Source: Candidatus Saccharibacteria bacterium UBA6175
GTDB lineage: Bacteria > Patescibacteriota > Saccharimonadia > Saccharimonadales > Saccharimonadaceae
Direction of reading: 5' to 3'
Assembly (NCBI GenBank): GCA_002422915.1
Contig: DITV01000004.1
Span: 15,888-79,887 of the forward strand
Length of the DNA: 64,000 nt
This document shows positions 41,019 to 49,083 of this stretch, piece after piece. The notes under the pieces are model-generated. The model was not told the DNA's origin. It did not search any database and worked only from the letters and a program-made list of their open reading frames with translations. The position numbers were made by a program, and so were the translations under genes. Numbering within the stretch: the first letter of the stretch is position 1; the number at the start of each line of letters is the position of its first letter.

Positions 41019-43184
41019 TTAGTAGCCGCGACTCTCAACACGAGCGCGCATTTCAGCGACTTCACTGTCGGGCACCATTGGTGCAGGCAGCTTCTTGGCC
41101 GGTGGACGCTTATAGGTGCGAGGGGCGCCGTTTTCATCGGTCGCAATCTGTTGCTTGCCTTCTCCGTTGTTGCGTCCGCCGTTTCCACCGCCACCGCCGA
41201 TTTCGTTGATTACCGGGATCACGATTGGGGTGCGGCGAGTCTGGTCGAAGAGCACGTGCGTTAGTTCGTCTTTGATTTCCTTCTTCACGACATCAAGGTC
41301 AACGCGTCGGCCACTGAAGGTGCGGGCCACTTTTTGCTTGAGGTATTGGCGGATGATGTTCATCAGCTCTTCGCTATCGCGTAGGTAAATGAAACCGCGG
41401 GAGATGATGTCTGGGCTGGTGAGCAGTCGCCCACTTCCCTTTGAGACGGTCAAAATCACGACGAACATTCCTTCGCTAGCCATGTGAATGCGGTCTTTCA
41501 AGACCACTTCTGACACGATTGCTCCCGAGTCGTCGTACATAATACCGCCGACAGGGACACGGCCAGCCTTGCGGGCACCTTCGGTGGTGATTTCGATCAC
41601 GTCACCAGAGTCACAAACAAAGATGTTGTCGCGCGGAATCGCTGCTTCTTTTTCAGCCAAACGCGCGTTGTGGACCAACATGTGGAACTCACCGTGAATT
41701 GGCATGTAGTAGGTTGGGTGCAAGGCGTTGATCAGCTTCACGTGGTCGTCGTAGTAGCCGTGTCCTGAAAGGTGGAGTGGGCCGAGGCCGGTGAGGTGGG
41801 TCTTGCCGTTTTGCACGACTTCACTTCCCTCGCGCATCAGACCGTCTACGGTACGAACAACGTATTTCTCGTTACCAGGAATTGGGTTCGAGCTAAAGAT
41901 AATGACGTCGCTGTTCTTGATCTTGATGTACTTGTGCGACCCAGAAGCCATTCGGTTCAGCACGGCGCTAAATTCACCTTGTGAACCAGTACAAATAATG
42001 GTGACTTTTTCATCAGGCATCTTAATGATGTCTTCCATCTTCATAATGACGTCTTTCGGCACGCGGATGGTGCCAGTTCGAAGGGCGACTTCAACGTTCT
42101 GAATCATGCTGTAACCAGCGAAGGCGACCTTTCGACCGTGCTTTTTGGCTTCGTCGAGAATGACCTGCATACGGTGAATCTGGCTACTGAATGAGCTGAT
42201 AATAAGGCGGCTGTTGGCGTGCTTCTGCATTGCCTGCCCCATACTCTCTTGAATATCAAATTCGCCGTGAGTGTGGGTGCCGTCTGACTCACAGTTGGTA
42301 GATTCGTTCATGAAGAGCAAGATGCCTTCTTTGGTGGCAATTTCAGTCAACCGTTCGAGGTCGAACTTGCGGCCGTCGACCGGGTTGTCTTCAAAGCGCC
42401 AGTCACCTGAGTCAACCAGCACGCCAAGTGGCGTACGGATAACCACGGCAGTCGCATCAGGAATAGAGTGGTTCACGCGGACGAGTTCAATACTAAAGCT
42501 ATCACCGAGCTGTGCTCGTTCATGCGCCTCAGGATCAAGAATATGGTATTCAGGCTCGTAGCCGCTGGTGGCTTCTTCCATGGTCTTTTGGAGCATGGCG
42601 ACGGTAAACTTACTACCGTAGACCGGTGCAGGAATCTTGTCGATAAGGTGGCGGAAGGCGCCAATGTGGTCGAGGTGGCCGTGGGTAAAGACGACGCCGC
42701 GAATTTTGTGCTTGTTCTCTTCAAGATAGGTAATATCTGGCACAATGTAGTTAATGCCTGGATAGTCGGAACCGGGGAACAAGAATCCCATGTCGATGAC
42801 AATGATGTCGTTATCGTACTCGATTGCCATCATGTTCTTGCCGATACCCATTTCGCCGAGCCCCCCAATAGGAATGACGCGGAGTTTTGGTCCGTTCGCT
42901 TTTGGCATCTTCTTTTGGTCAGCCAGGCTGAACTGACGTCCGCCGTAGCCGTTGAAGACAGACTTGTTTACCGGAACGTTAATGATGTGCTGTGAGGCAC
43001 GGGCATTGACGTCGTCGCTGGTGCGGCGTTGGGCACGAAATACTTCACCACGACGGGTTTGCGTGTTGGCAAGCACCGTATTGTTTTGCGAGTTCTGCTT
43101 TGAACGCTGGTTGTTATTATTGTTGTTTCGAGGCCGTCGCGAATGATCGTCAGCCTGTGGTGTTGAGAGTCGTTGTTGACCCAT
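41019..43184 (-). CDS. rnj: Ribonuclease J
   Basis: 721 aa. Beta-CASP metallo-beta-lactamase with HGHLDH at 168-173, NESTNCE, HGEFHML and the C-terminal oligomerisation domain. Two unusual low-complexity parts: a basic Asn/Arg/Gln-rich N-terminus of about 95 residues and a Gly/Asn-rich C-terminal linker ending in Pro/Lys. Such tails in actinobacterial RNase J bind RNA. It provides 5' exo- and endonuclease activity in mRNA decay. SD AAAAGGAG lies upstream. Confidence 0.96.
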   Translation of the reverse strand: MGQQRLSTPQADDHSRRPRNNNNNNQRSKQNSQNNTVLANTQTRRGEVFRAQRRTSDDVNARASQHIINVPVNKSVFNGYGGRQFSLADQKKMPKANGPKLRVIPIGGLGEMGIGKNMMAIEYDNDIIVIDMGFLFPGSDYPGINYIVPDITYLEENKHKIRGVVFTHGHLDHIGAFRHLIDKIPAPVYGSKFTVAMLQKTMEEATSGYEPEYHILDPEAHERAQLGDSFSIELVRVNHSIPDATAVVIRTPLGVLVDSGDWRFEDNPVDGRKFDLERLTEIATKEGILLFMNESTNCESDGTHTHGEFDIQESMGQAMQKHANSRLIISSFSSQIHRMQVILDEAKKHGRKVAFAGYSMIQNVEVALRTGTIRVPKDVIMKMEDIIKMPDEKVTIICTGSQGEFSAVLNRMASGSHKYIKIKNSDVIIFSSNPIPGNEKYVVRTVDGLMREGSEVVQNGKTHLTGLGPLHLSGHGYYDDHVKLINALHPTYYMPIHGEFHMLVHNARLAEKEAAIPRDNIFVCDSGDVIEITTEGARKAGRVPVGGIMYDDSGAIVSEVVLKDRIHMASEGMFVVILTVSKGSGRLLTSPDIISRGFIYLRDSEELMNIIRQYLKQKVARTFSGRRVDLDVVKKEIKDELTHVLFDQTRRTPIVIPVINEIGGGGGNGGRNNGEGKQQIATDENGAPRTYKRPPAKKLPAPMVPDSEVAEMRARVESRGY

Positions 43185-43303
43185 AAGTAGTATTTTCTCC
43201 TTTTTGTATGAAAATAGTTTCTTTAATTATTAGTAAAATCCCAAGTGAGAGAAGCGTGCAGATGCGGAAAGCAATTCTCGCTACTCTGTATCTAAGTGGC
43301 CTT

Positions 43304-43332
43304 ATTGTAGCACGGTAAGGCGATTTTTACAA
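43304..43332 (-). promoter_or_regulatory. RNase J promoter
   Basis: TTGTAA, 17 bp, TACAAT with TGC before the -10, minus strand. The -35 contains the stop codon of the upstream glycosylase gene. The leader of about 110 nt (43185-43297) can form GAGAATTGC-type helices and may be a self-regulation site. Confidence 0.7.
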
Positions 43333-43914
43333 GGCTGAGCGGCCGTGGATCTGTGCAACAACAGATTGAAAATCGTCGATCAGCGTCTGGCGGAGGCTCC
43401 CGTTGTAGAGGGCTGCTGCCGGGTGGTAGAGGGGCGCAACGGTGATGGTATTGCTGTTGAGCTCGACGTCGTGCACCGTGCCGTGCACATCCGCAATGGC
43501 TGCGTCGGGTAAAAAATATTCCATGCTGTGGCGGCCAAGCGTAATCACTACTTTGGGCTGAATAATCGCAAGTTCTTCTAGTAAATACGGTAAAAACGCC
43601 TGTTTTTCGGCCGGTTTTGGGTCGCGGTTCTTGGGTGGCCGGTACTTCACAATGTTGGTGATGTAGACGTCTCCCCTGTCGAGGCCTGAGAATTCAAGCA
43701 TGGTGTTGAGAAATTTCCCAGCGGCTCCCTGGAATGGCAAACCAGTCTCGTCTTCTTTCTTGCCCGGTGCCTCACCAATAAAGACGATGTTGGCGTTAAG
43801 ATTGCCGTGGCCCATAACGAGCTGGATGGCCTGCGAGGCAAGCGGGGCACACGCAGGGTCAGCGTTAATTCTGTTGGCGAGTGTGGTCAGTTGTACTTGT
43901 TTGCTGGTGGTCAT
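43327..43914 (-). CDS. Uracil-DNA glycosylase, family 4-like, without Fe-S cysteines
   Basis: 195 aa. GEAPG at 47-51 with the following ED-TGLPFQGAAG and YHPAA at 163-167 place it in the UDG superfamily near family 4. That family normally binds a 4Fe-4S cluster through four Cys; here Cys22 is the only one, and the positions in TNxVKCRPP and the following ExxxC are Tyr91 and Phe107. The cluster is therefore absent. The ATG at 43914 is chosen because TATAAT ends 8 nt upstream; a GTG at 43920 would lie before the transcription start. Confidence 0.85.
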   Translation of the reverse strand: MTTSKQVQLTTLANRINADPACAPLASQAIQLVMGHGNLNANIVFIGEAPGKKEDETGLPFQGAAGKFLNTMLEFSGLDRGDVYITNIVKYRPPKNRDPKPAEKQAFLPYLLEELAIIQPKVVITLGRHSMEYFLPDAAIADVHGTVHDVELNSNTITVAPLYHPAAALYNGSLRQTLIDDFQSVVAQIHGRSAL

Positions 43915-43933
43915 TACCACCTATTATAGCCTT

Positions 43934-45613
43934 TTAGGCCGTGCGAACACAGTCGACCGCCGTACCGATGATGCGCTTGCTCCAGCCTTCTTCGCAGGCC
44001 TGCTGTTCAATACGTGGACTCGAGAGAAGTTCACGCTTCTCGCAGGTGGAGCCGCTCCCGCTACCAACTTGAGTGAAACCGGCAGCACAGCTGTAGCTAA
44101 TTGTTGGCGAGGCGGTCACGGATCGGCCACCGTTAATTTTCGTACAATTGTTTCCTTCTCTGGTGTAGCCAGTGCCGCAAGAGAGTGCCTGAATTGCGGC
44201 AACGCGCGCTTCACGCTGACAGTCTGTACTTGCGATGGTATAGGTCGCAGGACAGGTGTTCTGCGTTGTTGGGTCTTGGTTCCGGATTTCTATCTTCGTA
44301 CAAGTTGAGCCGACTTTAGCAAAGCCGCTATCACAGCTCGTCACATAGTTCGCATAAGCCGTACAGGTGCTTCCGCTAAGACCAAAGCCGTTCGGGCAAC
44401 TGTAGGATGTCGACGAAGTCTTGGCCACTACACATCTCATATCAGGGCCGGTCCCATACGCTACAGCGCCAGGACAACTATACGTAATCGCTACAGTTCG
44501 TTGACAGTTCGTTGTACTCACCTGAGTATACCCACTAGGGCAGGACTCTATATATGCAATGGTTGCGCTAATTACGAGTCTGCACTGGTTGGTTCCTGAC
44601 ACAGGTGTATAACGTGCCGGACAGCCTGTGTTGGTTTTAGTAACAGTTGAGGTGCACTTTGTGCTTGAACCAGAGCCCGATTCCGTGTAGCCAGATGGGC
44701 ACCTGTAGTCAGTTGTAGTTGTCAAGCGAACCGTTGAGACGCAGCGACCTGATTGAAGAGAGTAACCACTCGGACAGCTTTGAGTCGCAAGCTTAGAACA
44801 CTGACCGCTGACGATCTGGTACCCACTTGGACATCCAGACGAAGTGCTGGCCGTCGCGGCGATAGTACGCGCGCAGTTTGCTCCCGCTGGTGAGTAGCCC
44901 GACGGGCAGCTTGTTCGCAATGTTCCGTTCACCGTTACTTGGCTTGAGCAGGTAACTGTTTGAGCGGTGAGTTGAGTCTTCTGGAAGCCAGCTGGGCAGT
45001 TGTACACAACAATAAACGGCGCAATCTCTGTCTTCACACAGCCACCATTCTTCAGCGTATAGCCTGCCTCGCAGGTAGCCTGGACTGATGCTGGGATAGA
45101 CTCTTTGGTTCCACCCTCAATGCGCGAACAGGTTGTACTTGCACCACTCCCCGCTTGAGTATAGCCAGATGGACAACTATATTGTGCGGCCGAAACAGTG
45201 GTGACTTGGTCTTTTTCACACACTTCGCCCTTTTCGGTGTAGCCCGAGGGACACGCCTGAATCAATTGCGCCGGCTTAACCTCAAGAATATCAGAGCCAG
45301 TACCAATATAAATTGCTTCGTCTGTTTGCGCGCCAACCTCCTCAGCCAAACGAGCATTATATGCCTGCTGCTCACGGTCAGCAATTCCCAAGAAGTAGTT
45401 GACCCCATAGCCAATACCGGCGATCATCCCAAACGCCACCACCACCGCGCTGAGTCGCTTGAGTAGCTTCCCAACAGGGATGCGTGGCCGGTCGTGATGC
45501 GGCTTAAAGTTAACGTCTGAGCTCGCAAATGGATTGCCCATCGGCGTTGGCGGCGGCGTTTCAACCGGTTGGTACGGCTGATACTGCTGGTTTTGTGGAT
45601 CTTGCGGGTTCAT
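43934..45613 (-). CDS. Surface protein with 17 cysteine-pair CPSGY repeats
   Basis: 559 aa. A Pro/Gln-rich cytoplasmic N-terminus (about 1-45), one membrane helix (about 53-75), a short stalk, then from residue 121 to the end 17 repeats of about 25 residues: C-P-S-G-Y/F, 5-10 residues, C. That gives 34 paired Cys outside the cell, probably one disulfide per repeat. No known catalytic motif. Likely an adhesin or stalk protein. SD AAAAAGGG and a promoter with an operator-like dyad lie upstream. No exact family name is known to me. Confidence 0.8.
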   Translation of the reverse strand: MNPQDPQNQQYQPYQPVETPPPTPMGNPFASSDVNFKPHHDRPRIPVGKLLKRLSAVVVAFGMIAGIGYGVNYFLGIADREQQAYNARLAEEVGAQTDEAIYIGTGSDILEVKPAQLIQACPSGYTEKGEVCEKDQVTTVSAAQYSCPSGYTQAGSGASTTCSRIEGGTKESIPASVQATCEAGYTLKNGGCVKTEIAPFIVVYNCPAGFQKTQLTAQTVTCSSQVTVNGTLRTSCPSGYSPAGANCARTIAATASTSSGCPSGYQIVSGQCSKLATQSCPSGYSLQSGRCVSTVRLTTTTDYRCPSGYTESGSGSSTKCTSTVTKTNTGCPARYTPVSGTNQCRLVISATIAYIESCPSGYTQVSTTNCQRTVAITYSCPGAVAYGTGPDMRCVVAKTSSTSYSCPNGFGLSGSTCTAYANYVTSCDSGFAKVGSTCTKIEIRNQDPTTQNTCPATYTIASTDCQREARVAAIQALSCGTGYTREGNNCTKINGGRSVTASPTISYSCAAGFTQVGSGSGSTCEKRELLSSPRIEQQACEEGWSKRIIGTAVDCVRTA

Positions 45614-45664
45614 GATTGCCCTTTTTTGTGTTACTTATCTCGATGCATCGAGTTCTTAAATAAA

Positions 45665-45692
45665 AGTATAGACCGATATTTCTATCGGTCAA
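45665..45692 (-). promoter_or_regulatory. Promoter with dyad for the cysteine-repeat gene; possible pnp terminator
   Basis: TTGACC, 16 bp, TATACT on the minus strand. The spacer is a perfect dyad GACCGATA-GAAA-TATCGGTC (45671-45690) that overlaps the -35 and touches the -10. As DNA it could be a repressor operator; as RNA it could end the pnp transcript (followed by TATACTTTTATTT). A second palindrome CTCGATGCATCGAG lies in the leader. Confidence 0.6.
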
Positions 45693-45724
45693 TACCCTTA
45701 TGCTTTGTGTGCACTTATCTGTAC

Positions 45725-47839
45725 TTATTGCGCGTCTTTGAGGCTCAGGCTCAAGCGACCACGTTCATCGATGCCGGTCAGCTTCACTTTCACGATTTGA
45801 CCTTCGGTCAGCACGTCTTCAACACGTTCGACTCGCTCGTTTGAAAGCTGCGAGATGTGCACCATACCGTCGGTTCCCGGCATGATGTTGATGAAGGCAC
45901 CAAAGTCTTTAATACTGACAACGCGACCTTCGTAGATCTTGCCGACTTCTGGTTCTTCGGTCAGGCTACGGATCCAGTCGAGCGCCTTTTCGATGTTCTC
46001 GGTATCTTGCGCTGCAACGGTGATGAGACCATCGTCCTTGATGTCGATCATGGCACCGGTTTCAGCAGTAATCTTGTTGATCACTTCTCCGCCCTTACCA
46101 ATCACGGCACCGATCTTGTCAGGGTTAATCTTGATCTTCTCGATACGAGGCGCGTACGGGCTCAGCGCGGCACGTGGTTCGGCAATGGTTTCAATCATGT
46201 GCTTCAAAATGTGGGCACGACCGGTTTTAGCGGTCATCAGCGCGTCACGCAGGATTTCAACCGGCAGACCATGAACTTTCATGTCCATTTGCAGGGCGGT
46301 AATACCGTTGGCGGTTCCAGCTGACTTAAAGTCCATGTCGCCCGCAAAGTCTTCTGCATCGGCGATGTCTGAAAGAATGTGGGCCGTCTTTCCGTCCATA
46401 ATCAATCCCATGGCGATACCGCTAACTGGTGCCTTGAGTGGCACACCGGCGTCCATGAGGGCCATGACACTGCTACAGGTTGCTGCCATAGAAGTTGAAC
46501 CATTTTGGCTCATAATCTCGGTGACGCTACGAATAGCGTATGGGAAGTCTTCTTCGGCCGGAAGCACTGGCATGACGGCACGCTCAGCGAGGTAGCCGTG
46601 GCCGATTTCTCGGCGACCGGGGCCACCAAGACGCTGGACTTCACCAACGGTGTAGCCTGGCGCATTGTAGTGGTGCATGTAGCGGCGTTCGCCGTCGTTG
46701 ATCTCCATAGTGTCGACCATTTGGGCATAGCTGAGTGGTGCAAGCGTCACAATGTTGAGCGCCTGAGTAACACCACGGGTAAACAGTGATGATCCGTGAG
46801 TACGCGGCAAAACGCCCACTTCGCTGGAAAGTGTACGGATCTCATCGAAGGCACGACCGTCGGGACGTTTTTTGTCTTCAACAATACCGCGGCGAACGTC
46901 TTTGTGCAGGGCGCTCGTGAAGGCTTCGTCGTATTGGTCACGGAGGGACTTGTACTCGCCTTCTTCGTGAGCGGCGGCCATTTCTTCGTGGAAGGCCCAG
47001 CGAAGTTGGTTGACCATTTCGTTGCGCTCTGGGTATGGCTTGCGAATTGCTTCGCCGAACTTACCCTTTACCCAGGCATCGACAGCTGTTTGAATGGCTT
47101 CGTCAGGAAGGACGAGTGCGTAGGCTTGCTCGACCGGCTGAACCTTCTTCACCAGTTCTTTTTGCAGCTCAATCGCTGGCTGGTAGTGTTCGAATGCCCA
47201 AGCAAGCGCCTCGGCGACGACTTCTTCATCAACTTCATTCGCGCCGGCTTCAACCATCGTAATGCCACTTTCGATACCAGCAACCACGAGGTCAAGGTCA
47301 CTGGCGGCTCGTTCTTCAGGGGTCAGGAAAGCTTTAAACTCGCCGTTGACGCGGCCAACACGGAGACCCGAGACAGGACCGTCAAATGGCGTACCCGTGA
47401 GCATCAATGCGCTTGAAGCGGCGATCATCGCAATGGTGTCAGGGCGGAAGGTTGGGTCGAGGCTTAACACACTTGCAACGACCTGTACTTCTTGGCGATA
47501 GCCCTTTGGAAACAGTGGTCGAATTGGGCGGTCAATCAAACGACCAATCAAAATGGCTTCGTCACTTGGGCGACCTTCGCGCTTAATAAAGCGGCTGCCA
47601 CTGATCTTACCGGCTGCATAAAATTTTTCTTCATAGTCAATCGACAGAGGAAAATAGTCGAGCACGACCGGGCGAGTACCTACCTGTGCGGTCCCTAGCA
47701 CGACGGTTTCGCCGTAGGTTACCAGGACTGAACCGGTTGAACGAAACCCGACACGGTTGACTTCAAGTGTCAGCGGCTTGCCTTCAAACTCAGTGGTAAC
47801 TTTAATAATATCCTTGCCATAGGGATTGATTGTTGGCAT
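45725..47839 (-). CDS. pnp: Polynucleotide phosphorylase
   Basis: 704 aa. Two RNase PH domains joined by a helical linker, then KH (INPDKIGAVIGKGGEVINKI) and S1 (YEGRVVSIKDFGAFINIMPGTDGMVHISQL) domains. Phosphorolytic 3'-5' RNA decay, complementing RNase J. SD AAGGAGG precedes the ATG, with an extended -10 at 47956-47964. Confidence 0.98.
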   Translation of the reverse strand: MPTINPYGKDIIKVTTEFEGKPLTLEVNRVGFRSTGSVLVTYGETVVLGTAQVGTRPVVLDYFPLSIDYEEKFYAAGKISGSRFIKREGRPSDEAILIGRLIDRPIRPLFPKGYRQEVQVVASVLSLDPTFRPDTIAMIAASSALMLTGTPFDGPVSGLRVGRVNGEFKAFLTPEERAASDLDLVVAGIESGITMVEAGANEVDEEVVAEALAWAFEHYQPAIELQKELVKKVQPVEQAYALVLPDEAIQTAVDAWVKGKFGEAIRKPYPERNEMVNQLRWAFHEEMAAAHEEGEYKSLRDQYDEAFTSALHKDVRRGIVEDKKRPDGRAFDEIRTLSSEVGVLPRTHGSSLFTRGVTQALNIVTLAPLSYAQMVDTMEINDGERRYMHHYNAPGYTVGEVQRLGGPGRREIGHGYLAERAVMPVLPAEEDFPYAIRSVTEIMSQNGSTSMAATCSSVMALMDAGVPLKAPVSGIAMGLIMDGKTAHILSDIADAEDFAGDMDFKSAGTANGITALQMDMKVHGLPVEILRDALMTAKTGRAHILKHMIETIAEPRAALSPYAPRIEKIKINPDKIGAVIGKGGEVINKITAETGAMIDIKDDGLITVAAQDTENIEKALDWIRSLTEEPEVGKIYEGRVVSIKDFGAFINIMPGTDGMVHISQLSNERVERVEDVLTEGQIVKVKLTGIDERGRLSLSLKDAQ

Positions 47840-47955
47840 ATTGAACCTCCTTAGTGTTCACCCACTGTGTCTTATTGAAGCGAGTAAGTAACGGGTAGCG
47901 GAATGTGATCGTGCACATTGCTCTATCCAGCACTTAGTCGCGTGGGATTAGGACT

Positions 47956-47964
47956 ATTATAGCA
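47956..47964 (-). promoter_or_regulatory. Extended -10 promoter of pnp
   Basis: TGC-TATAAT on the minus strand, giving a leader of about 110 nt. pnp leaders in other bacteria are autoregulated; here a GTGC/GCAC helix is possible but weak. Confidence 0.6.
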
Positions 47965-47988
47965 GATGTAACGGTGGTATTATATGTC

Positions 47989-48081
47989 TACTATGATCCG
48001 TCTGGATCCGCTATGCGTTCACGTTCGGACGAGCCGAACCTCTCGCGCTTCTTAATTAAAACAATTATCTAAGGAGGTGTT
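47989..48081 (+). promoter_or_regulatory. Possible promoter and structured leader of the Nudix gene
   Basis: TACTAT at 47989-47994 could be the -10. The following leader has two small hairpins: GATCC-GTCT-GGATC (47995-48008) and GTTCGG-ACGAG-CCGAAC (48023-48039). An SD AAGGAGGTG ends just before the ATG. No riboswitch class is recognised. Confidence 0.35.
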
Positions 48082-48531
48082 ATGACAACACGACGAGTTA
48101 ACGTGCGCGGAATCATCTATAAAAACGGAGAGCTTTTAGTCACAAAGTTTCGCCAAGAAGACGACAGTGAAAGTAAGCACTGGGGAACCTTCGGTGGCGG
48201 CCTTGATGTCGGCGAATCGATCGAAGCCGGTCTCTACCGCGAGATGATCGAAGAAACAGGGATTGCACCAAAAATCGGTCGCCTGCTCTTTATTCAACAG
48301 TTCTTTGATGGCGAGAAGGAGCAGTTTGAGCTTTTCTTCAACATAACGAACGTCGATGACTACGCCGCAATCGAGCTTGAGGGTACCAGTCACGGATTAC
48401 TTGAACTCACGCGAGCCGAATTCGTGAACCCTAAAGAGTCGTTTATCTTGCCGGCGTTTCTGAGTGAGATTGACCTAGCGGACTATATCGAACACGATCG
48501 GCCTGTATACCTATACAATGAGTTGAAATAA
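48082..48531 (+). CDS. Nudix hydrolase
   Basis: 149 aa with an intact Nudix box: GGGLDVGESIEAGLYREMIEETGI (about 38-60) in which G, E, RE, EE and G are all in place. The N-terminus RVNVRGIIYKNGELLVTKF is typical of the MutT/ADP-ribose class. Cytosolic cleavage of a nucleoside diphosphate derivative; the substrate is unknown. In contrast to the RNase H fusion at 61-966, this one should be active. Confidence 0.88.
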   Translation: MTTRRVNVRGIIYKNGELLVTKFRQEDDSESKHWGTFGGGLDVGESIEAGLYREMIEETGIAPKIGRLLFIQQFFDGEKEQFELFFNITNVDDYAAIELEGTSHGLLELTRAEFVNPKESFILPAFLSEIDLADYIEHDRPVYLYNELK

Positions 48532-48556
48532 AAAGAACTCCGCTTACTTGCGGAGT
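48529..48556 (-). terminator. rpsO terminator containing the stop codon
   Basis: On the minus strand ACTCCGC-AAGTAA-GCGGAGT followed by TCTTTTTATTT. The TAA stop of rpsO lies in the hairpin loop. Confidence 0.88.
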
Positions 48557-48810
48557 CCTAGCTTTGCGACGGTTGCCTTGTAGGCTTCAAAGTCGCTGGC
48601 TTCAAGATACTTCAGAAGTTTCTTGCGGCGCGCAACCATTTGAATCAGGCCGCGACGACCCATGTGGTCGTGCTTGTTCGTCTTGAGGTGTTCGGTGACC
48701 TCTTTAATACGAGTCGTCAGCACAGACACCTGGGCTTGTGGGCTCCCGACGTCGGTTTTGTGAGTTTGGGTCAGGCTGAATGCCTTTGCCTTGTTTTCTG
48801 CTGTTATCAT
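48544..48810 (-). CDS. rpsO: Small-subunit ribosomal protein bS15
   Basis: 88 aa. THKTDVGSPQAQVSVLTTRI and DHMGRRGLIQMVARRKKLLKYL are diagnostic. The ATG at 48810 matches the family start; a longer reading frame upstream would run through the promoter. Promoter TTGAAA-17-TATAGT ends 9 nt before the ATG, so the mRNA is nearly leaderless and the usual rpsO operator cannot be in a 5' leader. Confidence 0.97.
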   Translation of the reverse strand: MITAENKAKAFSLTQTHKTDVGSPQAQVSVLTTRIKEVTEHLKTNKHDHMGRRGLIQMVARRKKLLKYLEASDFEAYKATVAKLGLRK

Positions 48811-48819
48811 CGACTGTGT

Positions 48820-48848
48820 ACTATAGCAGAGTTTTGCACACCTTTCAA
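48820..48848 (-). promoter_or_regulatory. rpsO promoter
   Basis: TTGAAA, 17 bp, TATAGT with TGC before the -10, minus strand. Confidence 0.8.
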
Positions 48849-48895
48849 CCCCTTCTCGTGAAGATGTGACGGTGGCTGTTTCGGGGGTCATTACA

Positions 48896-48924
48896 TTGAC
48901 AAAATAGCTAATGTATAGTATAAT
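48896..48924 (+). promoter_or_regulatory. Perfect consensus promoter of the second GC-rich cassette
   Basis: TTGACA, 17 bp, TATAAT. The only perfect sigma-70 consensus in the window. Start site near 48931. Confidence 0.88.
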
Positions 48925-48930
48925 GACCAC

Positions 48931-49083
48931 CGTCTTAGGCATTCCGCCTTCGACGCTCCTTAACGCAGAACATTCTCCCCCTCCCCGCGAGGGGTTGATC
49001 GGATGTTCGCTCAGGAACGCAGAAAAGGTGGATTGCCGTCCTGGCAGTTCAAACCCCTACAGAATAGAAAGGAGGTGGTCTTC
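48931..49083 (+). other. Structured 5' leader of the GC-rich cassette
   Basis: About 150 nt. GAACAT (48968-48973) pairs with ATGTTC (49002-49007) around CCCC-GCGA-GGGG with a GNRA loop. ACGCAGAA occurs twice, before and after this hairpin. The leader ends in an almost perfect SD, AAAGGAGGTG (49068-49077). The C-rich strand could mask the SD. No known riboswitch is recognised. Confidence 0.5.

Noticed and set aside
43700..44308. A 202-codon plus-strand frame across the UDG and cysteine-repeat genes.
   Set aside because: It spans the ends of two well-supported minus-strand genes and has no initiation signals.
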